Position numbers and translations under genes: made by a program. Shown in pieces: positions 25,097-32,566 of a stretch of 64,000 bases of DNA (its first letter is position 1; every line of letters begins with the position of its first letter). The DNA lies in the NCBI RefSeq assembly GCF_001693255.1, contig NZ_CP016474.1, positions 824,661 through 888,660 on the forward strand. The letters run 5' to 3'. Below the pieces are notes generated by a model. The model was not told where the DNA came from. It made no database searches and was given only the letters and a program-made list of their open reading frames with translations. The stretch comes from Picosynechococcus sp. PCC 7003. GTDB lineage: Bacteria > Cyanobacteriota > Cyanobacteriia > Cyanobacteriales > MRBY01.

Positions 25097-25591
25097 CTAT
25101 GGGTCTTCTGTGGCGATGAAGTCTTGATACTTGGCTTGGCAATAATCATCCAAAGCTTGGCCAATCGTTTGCTCTTTGGTGCCTGCGGTTTGGCTCAGGG
25201 ATTGGGCAGTTTTGGCAGCTTCTAAGTCTTTGTCCTGGCGCGCTTTCACCATGGCGTAAGTAGCCTCGGCCTGGCGTTGGTAAATGTCGCTAATTTGCGT
25301 TTGGTAGGTTTTAACCTGGCTATCCCGGAGACGCAATTGGGCGATCGCCTCGGCACCTATTTTTAGGGCATCGGCTGCCTGGAGCCAACGCTCAAAGTTA
25401 AAGGTTTGGGGCATGTCTGTTGATGGCTCATCTTGAACCAAGGTTTGAGCTTCAGTTACAGTAAGTTGAATTTGGTCGAGCAGTTTTTGGCAATCGTAGA
25501 GGGCTGGGTCAACCCTTTGGCAAGCGCTGAGGCCACAAAGACCGGTGCAACTAATAAGCAAAAACAGACGAGCAGACGGGGTCAAGGGCAT
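25097..25591 (-). CDS. Putative lipoprotein
   Basis: A 164-residue protein started at the ATG at 25591 (the frame extends upstream to 25651). The N-terminus MPLTPSARLFLLISCTGLCGLSAC ends in a lipobox-like LSAC, so the mature protein would be lipid-anchored at that Cys. The rest is helical with many Gln and Ala (QTQISDIYQRQAEATYAM, AAKTAQSLSQTAG) and may form a coiled coil. No family recognised. It converges with the ferredoxin gene, 21 bases between stops. Confidence 0.62.
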   Translation of the reverse strand: MPLTPSARLFLLISCTGLCGLSACQRVDPALYDCQKLLDQIQLTVTEAQTLVQDEPSTDMPQTFNFERWLQAADALKIGAEAIAQLRLRDSQVKTYQTQISDIYQRQAEATYAMVKARQDKDLEAAKTAQSLSQTAGTKEQTIGQALDDYCQAKYQDFIATEDP

Positions 25592-25697
25592 TACGGACGG
25601 AAATTCAACATCGGCAGTGTAGCGAATTTTTCGTGAAATTAGGGTACTCATTCCGTTATCTTAGAAACATTTTTTGAGGCTTTGAGGCAGAAACGCA

Positions 25698-26366
25698 ATG
25701 GCATTAACCCGGATTTTAGAACCGGAAGTGATGGATGATCCCACCGAGGCGATCGCCTACGATGCAATGGACTTTCGGGCGGTAAACCAAGATTTTGTGG
25801 ATCTCGTCGTCGCGACTTACCCCCAAGCAACCGCTTTGGTTTTGGATTTAGGCACAGGGACAGCGCAAATTCCGATCTTATTAGGGCAACAGCAACCCCA
25901 ATGGCACATTAAAGGTACCGATTTAGCCCGATCAATGTTGGCCCTGGGACAAAAAAATGTGGTGGCAGCGGGTTTAAGTGAACAAATCGAGTTGGTTTAT
26001 GCCGATGCGAAGAATTTGCCCTGGCCTGACCAAAGCTTTGATGTGATCATCTCCAATAGCCTGATTCACCATTTACCTGACCCCTTGCCCTGTTTTAAGG
26101 AAATGGGCCGCCTCCTCAAACCCCAGGGAAAAATCATTGTGCGGGATTTGTTTCGCCCTGACAGCACCGCAGACATTGACCGGATTGTTGCTGCCGCCGA
26201 GGGGCCGGGTTTTGACGATCACCAACGGCAATTATTTTGGGATTCGCTCCATGCGGCATTTACAGTGCCCGAAATTGAGGCGATCGCCACCGAAGCTGGT
26301 TTAACCAACGCCCAAATTTACCAATCCTCAGAACGCCATTGGACGCTAATTTTTCCCCAGCCTTAA
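25698..26366 (+). CDS. Class I SAM-dependent methyltransferase
   Basis: A 222-residue protein with a Rossmann methyltransferase core. Motif I is VLDLGTGTAQIPILLG (about 52-67), then the acidic SAM contact GTDLARSML, motif VYADAKNLPWPDQSFDVIISNSLIHHL, and RLLKPQGKIIVRDL. The LPWPDQSFD stretch is typical of Methyltransf_11 enzymes. Substrate is unknown. It is divergent from the lipoprotein gene, and both promoters must fall within about 105 bases. Confidence 0.85.
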   Translation: MALTRILEPEVMDDPTEAIAYDAMDFRAVNQDFVDLVVATYPQATALVLDLGTGTAQIPILLGQQQPQWHIKGTDLARSMLALGQKNVVAAGLSEQIELVYADAKNLPWPDQSFDVIISNSLIHHLPDPLPCFKEMGRLLKPQGKIIVRDLFRPDSTADIDRIVAAAEGPGFDDHQRQLFWDSLHAAFTVPEIEAIATEAGLTNAQIYQSSERHWTLIFPQP

Positions 26367-26447
26367 CGCAATGCAACAAGGCATAAATTTTCTGGCTCCA
26401 TCCCCTAAGATGAAGAAATCCCCAGTGTTCCAGTAAGGATGAGATCA

Positions 26448-27266
26448 ATGGCTGAAAGTGTGGTTGTCAATCGAGAAAATTTTGCTACGGTGGTGCTTGC
26501 GGCTTCCCAAGAGAAACCCGTCTTAGTGGATTTTTTCGCCACCTGGTGCGGCCCCTGTCAAATCCTCAAACCAATTCTCCAAAAGCTCCTCCAGGAGTAT
26601 GATTTCACCCTCGCCCTGGTAGATATTGACCAAAACCCAGACCTCGCCAATGAGTACGGCGTCGAAGGGGTGCCCGATGTGCGCGTTGTCACCCAGGGGA
26701 AAGTGATTCCGGGGTTTGTGGGGGTCGTCACCGAAGCCCAGATTCGTGAAATCCTCGATAACCTCGACGTCAAATCTAGTCTAGATGAGGCGATCACCCA
26801 GTTACAGCAATACCAAAACGCTGGCGACTTGGCCCAAGCGAAACAATGCCTTGATCAATTGTTTAACGACTATCCCAAGCATCCCAAGGTGGCGATCGCC
26901 GCTGCCGAATTTTTGCTTCACTGCCAGAAACCCACAGAAGCGACCCGTCTGCTCAATACTATTCCCCCAGACGATCCAGACTATGGGGCGATCGCTGCTC
27001 AGTTGCGGGGTCGAATTTTTCTCCAGGACATCAGTCAAACCGAACCTGCTAGCGAGCTCGACCAAAAATATATCCGGGCTGCCCAGTTGGCCCTCGCCGA
27101 AAACTACGAAGAAGCCCTCTTAATTTTTCTCGAAATTGTCGCTGGCGATCGCCGCTACCAAGACGACGGCGCCCGCAAAGCGATGGTGACGATCTTTAAC
27201 CTGCTCGGTTCAACCCATCCCCTAACCCAAAAATTCCAAAAACAACTGATGCTCACCCTGTACTAA
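26448..27266 (+). CDS. Thioredoxin-like protein with C-terminal TPR (CnoX/YbbN type)
   Basis: A 272-residue protein. Residues 1-105 are a thioredoxin domain with active site WCGPC and cis-Pro in GVPDVRV. Residues about 110-272 are helical TPR-like repeats (AKQCLDQLFNDYPKHPKVAIAAAEFLL, AAQLALAENYEEALLIFLEIV). This is the CnoX (YbbN) layout, a chaperone-linked thioredoxin that works with GroEL/DnaK in other bacteria. The ATG at 26448 is preferred because GGATGAG lies upstream at usable spacing; an ATG at 26439 is too close to its AAGG. Confidence 0.88.
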   Translation: MAESVVVNRENFATVVLAASQEKPVLVDFFATWCGPCQILKPILQKLLQEYDFTLALVDIDQNPDLANEYGVEGVPDVRVVTQGKVIPGFVGVVTEAQIREILDNLDVKSSLDEAITQLQQYQNAGDLAQAKQCLDQLFNDYPKHPKVAIAAAEFLLHCQKPTEATRLLNTIPPDDPDYGAIAAQLRGRIFLQDISQTEPASELDQKYIRAAQLALAENYEEALLIFLEIVAGDRRYQDDGARKAMVTIFNLLGSTHPLTQKFQKQLMLTLY

Positions 27267-27396
27267 GCCTAGATTTTGAGGCGGAAAAAAGGGGATTTTT
27301 GGGCATTCTTGTGGCTTTTGCCAGAAACTTTTCCCCCTAGGGCTATTCCCAACCAAAACAGTCCCTAAAGAACGCTAAATTTACCTGTCTGCTTCC

Positions 27397-27434
27397 CTTA
27401 CAAACAGAAAATAACTGTTACAGTTCTTGACACT
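27397..27434 (+). promoter_or_regulatory. HLR1-like repeats upstream of psaD
   Basis: GTTACAGTTCTTGACACT at 27417-27434 resembles the HLR1 element, two TTACA-type hexamers with 11-base period, with one extra mismatch in the second half. Another CTTACAAA stands at 27397-27404. HLR1 sites bind the response regulator RpaB and control photosystem I genes in cyanobacteria. The second half doubles as a TTGACA -35-like hexamer. Promoter -10 not firmly placed. Confidence 0.45.
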
Positions 27435-27503
27435 TGATCTATGGCGTAGGGGTCTGGTGATAGCATTTGCGAAACACCCTTTATTTAATAAAGATTTTTG
27501 AGC

Positions 27504-27932
27504 ATGTCTAACGAGCTTACTGGAAAAACACCGAAATTCGGTGGCAGCACGGGTGGTCTACTCGCCGCTGCTGAACGGGAGGAAAAATACGCCATCACCT
27601 GGTCTAGCGCAAAAGAGCAGGTTTTTGAACTGCCCACCGGTGGTGCAGCGGTCATGAACGAAGGCGATAACCTCATGTACTTTGCCCGCAAGGAACAGTG
27701 CCTTGCCCTCGGGACTCAGCTGAAAACAAAATTTAAGCCCAAGATTACCGACTATAAAATTTACCGTGTCTTCCCCTCCGGCGAAACTCAGTTCCTCTAT
27801 CCTCTGGATGGTGTACCTTCTGAGAAGGTAAACGAAGGTCGCGAATACCAAGGGAAAGTTGACCGCAATATCGGGAGCAACCCCGAGCCGGCAACCCTGA
27901 AGTTTTCTGGTGTGGCCCCCTACGAAGCCTAG
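27504..27932 (+). CDS. psaD: Photosystem I reaction center subunit II
   Basis: A 142-residue stromal-side photosystem I subunit that docks ferredoxin and stabilises PsaC. The start [20 protein letters not shown], the segments EKYAITWSS and [16 protein letters not shown], and the C-terminal basic/acidic tract ending SGVAPYEA match PsaD. The frame extends 2 codons upstream but the ATG at 27504 is the natural start. It is followed by trpE on the same strand, an order also found in Synechocystis (slr0737-slr0738). Light regulation through RpaB is likely from the upstream repeats. Confidence 0.97.
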   Translation: MSNELTGKTPKFGGSTGGLLAAAEREEKYAITWSSAKEQVFELPTGGAAVMNEGDNLMYFARKEQCLALGTQLKTKFKPKITDYKIYRVFPSGETQFLYPLDGVPSEKVNEGREYQGKVDRNIGSNPEPATLKFSGVAPYEA

Positions 27933-28148
27933 ATTTTTACCACAACAGTTCGGGCGGAAGTTGACAGTTTTAGTTTGAGTTATGAAGGCTTTCTTGGTGG
28001 CGGCAGTTGGCCCAGACCGATGGAGAAAGTCTGTTATGATGAAAAGCTGAACAAAAGGCTTCCGCTTCTTTGTGTCTAGCTCTATTTTTACTTTTTATTC
28101 ACTGTCCCAGCGGCCCTCCATGTGCCCCAGGCGACCGACGCATTTCCT

Positions 28149-29669
28149 ATGATTTTTCCTGATTTCGAGCAGTTTCGGCATCTCAGTCAACAGGGTAATT
28201 TTATTCCGGTCTATCAGGAGTGGGTGGCGGATCTCGAAACGCCAGTGTCGGCTTGGTATAAGGTTTGTGCAGATCAACCCTACAATTTTCTGCTGGAGTC
28301 CGTTGAAGGGGGTGAAAATATTGGTCGTTATAGTTTCCTCGGTTGCGATCCGGTTTGGATCTTAGAAAATAAAGGCGATCGCACCACGCAGAAATTTCGG
28401 AACGGTGACACCAAAGAATTCACAGGGAATCCCTTCGATGTGTTGGCTGACTGTTTAGCCAGTATTAAACCCATCCAACTGCCGGAACTACCACCGGGCA
28501 TTGGGGGCCTGTTTGGGATGTGGGGCTACGAATTGATGCGTTGGATTGAGCCACGGGTACCAGTGTACGAGCGCCAGGAAGAGGATCTGCCCGATGGCCT
28601 CTGGATGCAAATTGATAGCTTGATTATTTTTGACCAAGTTAAACGCAAGATTTGGGTGATCACCTATGCCGACCTGCGAGATCCGGCGGTGTCCCTAGAG
28701 GAAGCCTACCAAAATGCCTGCGATCGCGTTACAAAATTAGTCCTTAAGCTCAAGTTGCCCTTGCCCGTCGCGGCCAAACCCTTAGAATGGCTCGCCAACC
28801 CAGACGGGGAAGCCCTCAAGTACGAAAGCAACACTTCCCAAGCAAAGTTTTGCCAGAACGTTGCCAAGGCGAAAGAATACATCAAAGCCGGGGATATTTT
28901 TCAGGTGGTGCTTTCCCAGCGGCTCCAGACAACCTACGAAGGTCATCCCTTTGATCTCTACCGTTCCCTGCGTCTGATTAATCCTTCCCCTTATATGTCT
29001 TTCTACAATTTTGGGGACTGGCAGTTAATCGGTTCTAGCCCAGAGATTATGGTCAAAGCTGAGCAAACCCCAGACGGAAAACTCCAGGCGATGCTCCGAC
29101 CGATTGCGGGTACCCGACGTCGAGGGAAAACTCAGGCGGAAGATTTGGCGTTAGAAAAAGACCTCTTGGCCGATCCCAAGGAAATCGCTGAACACGTGAT
29201 GCTTGTCGATTTGGGCCGCAATGACCTCGGTCGTGTCTGCGAAAAAGGCACGGTGACAGTCGGGGATTTGATGATTATCGAACGCTATTCCCACGTGATG
29301 CACATCGTTAGTAATGTGATGGGCGATTTAGCCCCTGACCAATCGGCTTGGAATCTACTACAGGCTTGTTTTCCTGCCGGAACCGTCAGCGGTGCCCCGA
29401 AAATTCGGGCTTTAGAAATCATCAACGAACTGGAACCAGAACGGCGTGGCCCCTACTCTGGCGTCTACGGTTACTACGACTTTGAAGGACAACTGAATAC
29501 GGCGATCACCATCCGCAGCATGATCGTGCGATCGCAGGGGAATCAGCACCACGTCTTTGTCCAGGCGGGCGCGGGTATTGTCGCAGATTCGGAACCAGAA
29601 CGGGAATACCAAGAAACCCTCGATAAGGCGCGGGGCATGTTAGAAGCGATTCGCTGTCTCAAGGTTTAA
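28149..29669 (+). CDS. trpE: Anthranilate synthase component I
   Basis: A 506-residue enzyme that makes anthranilate from chorismate and ammonia or glutamine with TrpG. The N-terminal part has the tryptophan-binding LLESVEGGENIGRYSFLG. The catalytic half carries IKAGDIFQVVLSQRL, RPIAGTRRRGK, EHVMLVDLGRNDLGRV and the late FPAGTVSGAPKIRA and GAGIVADSEPEREY. I use the ATG at 28149; an in-frame GTG at 28122 would add nine residues. It is of the TrpE rather than the PabB type by its LLESVEGG inhibitor site. No leader-peptide attenuator was seen upstream. Confidence 0.93.
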   Translation: MIFPDFEQFRHLSQQGNFIPVYQEWVADLETPVSAWYKVCADQPYNFLLESVEGGENIGRYSFLGCDPVWILENKGDRTTQKFRNGDTKEFTGNPFDVLADCLASIKPIQLPELPPGIGGLFGMWGYELMRWIEPRVPVYERQEEDLPDGLWMQIDSLIIFDQVKRKIWVITYADLRDPAVSLEEAYQNACDRVTKLVLKLKLPLPVAAKPLEWLANPDGEALKYESNTSQAKFCQNVAKAKEYIKAGDIFQVVLSQRLQTTYEGHPFDLYRSLRLINPSPYMSFYNFGDWQLIGSSPEIMVKAEQTPDGKLQAMLRPIAGTRRRGKTQAEDLALEKDLLADPKEIAEHVMLVDLGRNDLGRVCEKGTVTVGDLMIIERYSHVMHIVSNVMGDLAPDQSAWNLLQACFPAGTVSGAPKIRALEIINELEPERRGPYSGVYGYYDFEGQLNTAITIRSMIVRSQGNQHHVFVQAGAGIVADSEPEREYQETLDKARGMLEAIRCLKV

Positions 29670-29695
29670 TAACTGCTGAGGACAGGGAGCTTTCT

Positions 29696-30505
29696 TTAAG
29701 AAATCGTTGGATTCAGGATCACAGCATCCCCCACTGAAATCTTGCCGGAGCTTGTGGGCATGAGGTTAATGCCAAAAAGAATCCCCTTGGCAGTGCGGCG
29801 AAAGGTACCGAGGGTGCGGAGGGGTTCTTGGGTTGGGTGGCGATCGCCTGTGGCTTGATTTGTCGTAATCACAACGCAACGCTCGCAGGGTTTAGCAGTC
29901 ACAAAGGTAATATCGCTAATTTTGAGGGTCCGCCAATGGTCTTCGGCGAAGGGGAGTTCCGTCTCGACCACCAGATTAGGACGAAACTGATTCATCGGCA
30001 CGGTCGCCCCTAACTTTTCCCCCAGCAGCTTCAAGGAAGCGGTATTGGTGAGGAGCACCGGATAACCATCGGCAAAACTGACCGTTTGATCTTGCCAGAG
30101 GGCATATTTCGGGTTGAGGGGACGGGGATGGTCGGGGGATTGGCGCACGAGACGGCAGGAAGTTTGTAGCACCGCCGAAAACCAAGCGGCGGCTTCTGGG
30201 CCTTGATCGAGGGCTTGGGTCTGGTTCCGCCAAATCGTCACAGGTTTTAGGGAGCCTGTCGTTTCCCAGGGGAGTTTGAGGGGCGAGAAATTATCAAAAG
30301 TTAAGGTGAGATTATCTTCTGCAATGTGGGGCTTAACCCTGGCCAATTGGGGATATTGTCGTTGACTTAAAAATTTCCCGTCGGGATCAACAATCATCCA
30401 TTGGCGATCGCCTTTAAAGCCCTGGGTCAAAACATCCACCGTCTCCGAAGAAATCCCGCCGCAGGACTTCACCGGATAAATCCATAGAGCCGCAACCCGT
30501 GCCAC
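29696..30505 (-). CDS. MOSC-domain protein
   Basis: A 269-residue protein starting with GTG. Residues 1-115 are the MOSC N-terminal beta barrel (ALWIYPVKSCGGIS, FKGDRQWMIVDPDGKFLSQRQYPQLA) and about 125-265 is the MOSC domain, with conserved FRPNLVVE and the cysteine in KPCERCVVITTNQATG. Families with this architecture (YcbX, mARC) handle molybdenum cofactor and reduce N-hydroxylated compounds. Unlike YcbX no ferredoxin domain is fused. Its start is three bases after the stop of the DUF1823 gene, so the two are translationally linked. Confidence 0.88.
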   Translation of the reverse strand: MARVAALWIYPVKSCGGISSETVDVLTQGFKGDRQWMIVDPDGKFLSQRQYPQLARVKPHIAEDNLTLTFDNFSPLKLPWETTGSLKPVTIWRNQTQALDQGPEAAAWFSAVLQTSCRLVRQSPDHPRPLNPKYALWQDQTVSFADGYPVLLTNTASLKLLGEKLGATVPMNQFRPNLVVETELPFAEDHWRTLKISDITFVTAKPCERCVVITTNQATGDRHPTQEPLRTLGTFRRTAKGILFGINLMPTSSGKISVGDAVILNPTIS

Positions 30506-30508
30506 CCG

Positions 30509-30883
30509 CTAGACCTCTAACAAATTATGTTGGGCCATGTAGCTGAGGAGCCAACTGGCCATGGTCGCCCGGCGCGTGAGTCGTGGAATCAGTTGATCCA
30601 CCGTGTAGCCCTTAAAACCCATTTTTTCCTTGAGCAGAGCTTTGTAGGGCTTGGGGATTGAGCGGGTCAATTGCACCGTGGGGGGACGTTCCTCAATGAA
30701 CTTAGGCGGTTCAGGATATTTTTCGGCCCAGGTTGGATCGACTTGATCCAGATTCCAATGGTTCTGAGTTTCATCGTAACGGTAGCCGAGATAATGCCAG
30801 ACCAATTGGTGCAGGGTCTCATCATCGAGGCTATCGTCAATAATTTGCTGAATTGTGTCCGTTGTCAGGGGAGGCAAAGTCAC
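30509..30883 (-). CDS. DUF1823 protein
   Basis: A protein of about 124 residues: TIQQIIDDSLDDETLHQLVWHYLGYRYDE, then W-rich NHWNLDQVDPTWAEKYPEPP, and TRRATMASWLLSYMAQ, the DUF1823 pattern found in cyanobacteria and plants. No ATG is available; the choice is GTG at 30883 or TTG at 30889. The tnpB element ends only about 40 bases upstream, so the native promoter or even the original start may have been displaced by the insertion. The function is unknown. It forms a pair with the MOSC gene. Confidence 0.78.
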   Translation of the reverse strand: MTLPPLTTDTIQQIIDDSLDDETLHQLVWHYLGYRYDETQNHWNLDQVDPTWAEKYPEPPKFIEERPPTVQLTRSIPKPYKALLKEKMGFKGYTVDQLIPRLTRRATMASWLLSYMAQHNLLEV

Positions 30884-30923
30884 GATCAAAGCGGAAAAAG
30901 GTGCAAAGAAAACTAGATGAACT

Positions 30924-30947
30924 ACTCCAGCCTAAGAGGCATGGAGT
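30924..30947 (-). repeat. Right-end hairpin overlapping tnpB stop (possible reRNA/omegaRNA scaffold end)
   Basis: The 24-base imperfect palindrome has 9 paired bases with one bulged A and contains the tnpB stop codon at 30932-30934. In active TnpB systems the guide RNA is processed from the tnpB 3' end through the right end of the element, with its scaffold hairpin here and the guide taken from flanking DNA. Whether such an RNA is made cannot be seen. Confidence 0.5.
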
Positions 30948-32179
30948 TTCCGTCGTTTCATCACCCCAAGTTGCCTCATGCTTCCGCAATCGGTAGAGCT
31001 TGGCGGCTCCGCGACTGAAGAGGCCAGTTCCTGACCCCTTGCCCAGGCTAAATTAACCTGAGCTGCATTGATATCTCTATCCTCCCTGTGGCCACAGTTT
31101 GGGTTTGAGCAAATATGTACCCTGTCTGCCAATGTCTTTGGCGTTAGCTCCCAACATTTAGCGCAACGCTGAGAGGGCTTAAGCGTCCTTGTCGGGGACT
31201 CCACATAAAATCCTCCTGCCTCTGCCAGCTTGTATTCCAGCATTGAACCAATCATGCCGAAGCCAACCGAGAGAATGGAGCGGTTAAGCCCTGTTTTTTG
31301 AGCTTTCCGTTTGCTGCCTTTTTTGGCTTTGCGGGTCATGTTTTTGACGTTTAACTGCTCACCTGCAACCAGGCTATTACCGCTGACTATGTCGCTTGTG
31401 ATTTGATGCAGCCAATCTTCGCGCTGACGGGTAATTTTGCGTTGCCGCATTGATACCTGCCGTCTCGCTTTTTGCCACCGCCGCGATGCTTTAACTCGCT
31501 TATTTCGGTTTGGTGCACGCTTTCGTCTGAGTTGCTTGGATGCTTGCTTAACCTGTTGTTCTCCCTCCTTAATAAAATCTGGCTTGCTGATTTGCTCCCC
31601 TGTCGAAAGGGCAATTGCTTCCTTGCAACCTAAATCAATCCCCACAGACCCACCCTCGGTTTCCCGCTTGGGTTCACATTTGACGGTGATTGAGGCGTAC
31701 CACTTACCCTGGCGGAAGAATATCGTGCAGGTTGTTGGCTTTCCCCAGGTACGGGCCTTGCCCCTCATCTGCAACCTTCCCACATTGCTCAACTTGAGAA
31801 AGCCATGGTGACCTCCTGTTTCTACCTTCCAGCCTGCACCACAAGGATATGTCCACCCCGAATACTTCCGAGATGCCTTGAACTTTGGATATCCCCCCAA
31901 TCCCTTAAAAAATCGGTTGAAGGCAAAGTCCACTCGCTTTAACGTTGCCTGTAGGGCATGGGAACCCAGTTCTTTAAATTCTGGCCATACTTGCTTGAAC
32001 CCTGGCAGACTATTTTGCTGCTCAAAGTAATCGACTGCATGGTTGAACTTTTGGTACTGGGTTTTACGGTTAGCGATTGCTGCGTTGTACAAACTGCAAT
32101 GTAAACGCCGCCAATAGTGCAGCTTTTTTTGCTGTTGGCGACTTGGATAGAGCCTGTAAGTGATTCGGCGTGTTACCAT
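30932..32179 (-). CDS. tnpB: RNA-guided nuclease/transposase accessory TnpB (IS605 OrfB)
   Basis: A 415-residue protein started at the ATG at 32179 (MVTRRITYRLYPS); the upstream frame is read-through of the element leader. Order: N-terminal helix-turn-helix (about 1-60), then the split RuvC nuclease with GIDLG (catalytic Asp), VAGEQLNVKNM (catalytic Glu) and DRDINAAQVNL (catalytic Asp). A four-Cys zinc knuckle (CAKC, then CSNPNC) sits before the last motif. All three acidic residues are present, so the enzyme looks catalytically intact. TnpB cleaves DNA guided by an RNA made from the element end and helps retain the element at its donor site. Confidence 0.93.
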   Translation of the reverse strand: MVTRRITYRLYPSRQQQKKLHYWRRLHCSLYNAAIANRKTQYQKFNHAVDYFEQQNSLPGFKQVWPEFKELGSHALQATLKRVDFAFNRFFKGLGGYPKFKASRKYSGWTYPCGAGWKVETGGHHGFLKLSNVGRLQMRGKARTWGKPTTCTIFFRQGKWYASITVKCEPKRETEGGSVGIDLGCKEAIALSTGEQISKPDFIKEGEQQVKQASKQLRRKRAPNRNKRVKASRRWQKARRQVSMRQRKITRQREDWLHQITSDIVSGNSLVAGEQLNVKNMTRKAKKGSKRKAQKTGLNRSILSVGFGMIGSMLEYKLAEAGGFYVESPTRTLKPSQRCAKCWELTPKTLADRVHICSNPNCGHREDRDINAAQVNLAWARGQELASSVAEPPSSTDCGSMRQLGVMKRRKLHAS

Positions 32180-32207
32180 ACTCTTATTGTAGTCTATTGT
32201 ACCCACA
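32180..32207. promoter_or_regulatory. Shared control region between tnpB and the RHH gene
   Basis: Only 28 bases separate the two divergent start codons. They hold ATTGT at 32186 and at 32196 (one helical turn apart) and the inverted copy ACAAT at 32205. Such short repeated half-sites fit binding by a ribbon-helix-helix dimer, suggesting that the small protein represses its own gene and tnpB. Inference only. Confidence 0.4.
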
Positions 32208-32345
32208 ATGAACAAGTCAGAAGTACTAAAAATAAGGCTAACATCAGAGGATCTGGCAAGACTCAAGGCGTTCGCGTCCAACAAGGATGTCAGCATGGCT
32301 CAAATTATCAGAGAGTACATAAGGCGATTGCCTAAGCCTGATTGA
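32208..32345 (+). CDS. 45-residue ribbon-helix-helix (CopG-like) protein, divergent to tnpB
   Basis: The ATG at 32208 opens a 45-codon frame: a beta strand VLKIRLTSEDL, then helix ARLKAFASNKD and helix SMAQIIREYIRRL. This beta-alpha-alpha order is the RHH DNA-binding fold of CopG/Arc regulators; the protein is too short for typical ORF cut-offs. It is inside the element and divergently transcribed from tnpB with a 28-base gap, a layout seen with other cyanobacterial tnpB copies as far as I recall. A role as local repressor is plausible. It is not an antitoxin in any obvious sense, because no toxin is present. Confidence 0.7.
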   Translation: MNKSEVLKIRLTSEDLARLKAFASNKDVSMAQIIREYIRRLPKPD

Positions 32346-32566
32346 TTTGGCTACTTCCGTTTCTCTTCAGTAGCTGCGCTATCCTTCCCTACCCTAAAGA
32401 GGGATAGGGACTGCCGCGCCCAAGTTCAATTTTAGGCGATCGCCCCCGCAAAATTAGACCAAAATCAATTGATTAGGATTTGATTAGCAAACAAAAATCT
32501 ACCCTTAATCTTGCCGCGCTAGGTTCCATAGGGATTACACGACGATTGTTAACGTTCAGACGCCCT

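Larger units (their letters stand above)
30924..32410 (-). mobile_element. IS200/IS605-type element carrying tnpB and a small RHH gene, no tnpA
   Basis: The element is bounded in my reading by two subterminal hairpins. One is ACTCCA-GCC-loop-GGC-A-TGGAGT at 30924-30947, overlapping the tnpB stop. The other is TCCCTACCCT-AAAG-AGGGATAGGGA at 32386-32410. There are no long terminal inverted repeats or target duplications, as expected for this family. tnpA is absent, so mobility would need a transposase from elsewhere. True cleavage sites cannot be placed without an empty-site comparison; the ends given are the outer edges of the hairpins. Confidence 0.65.
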
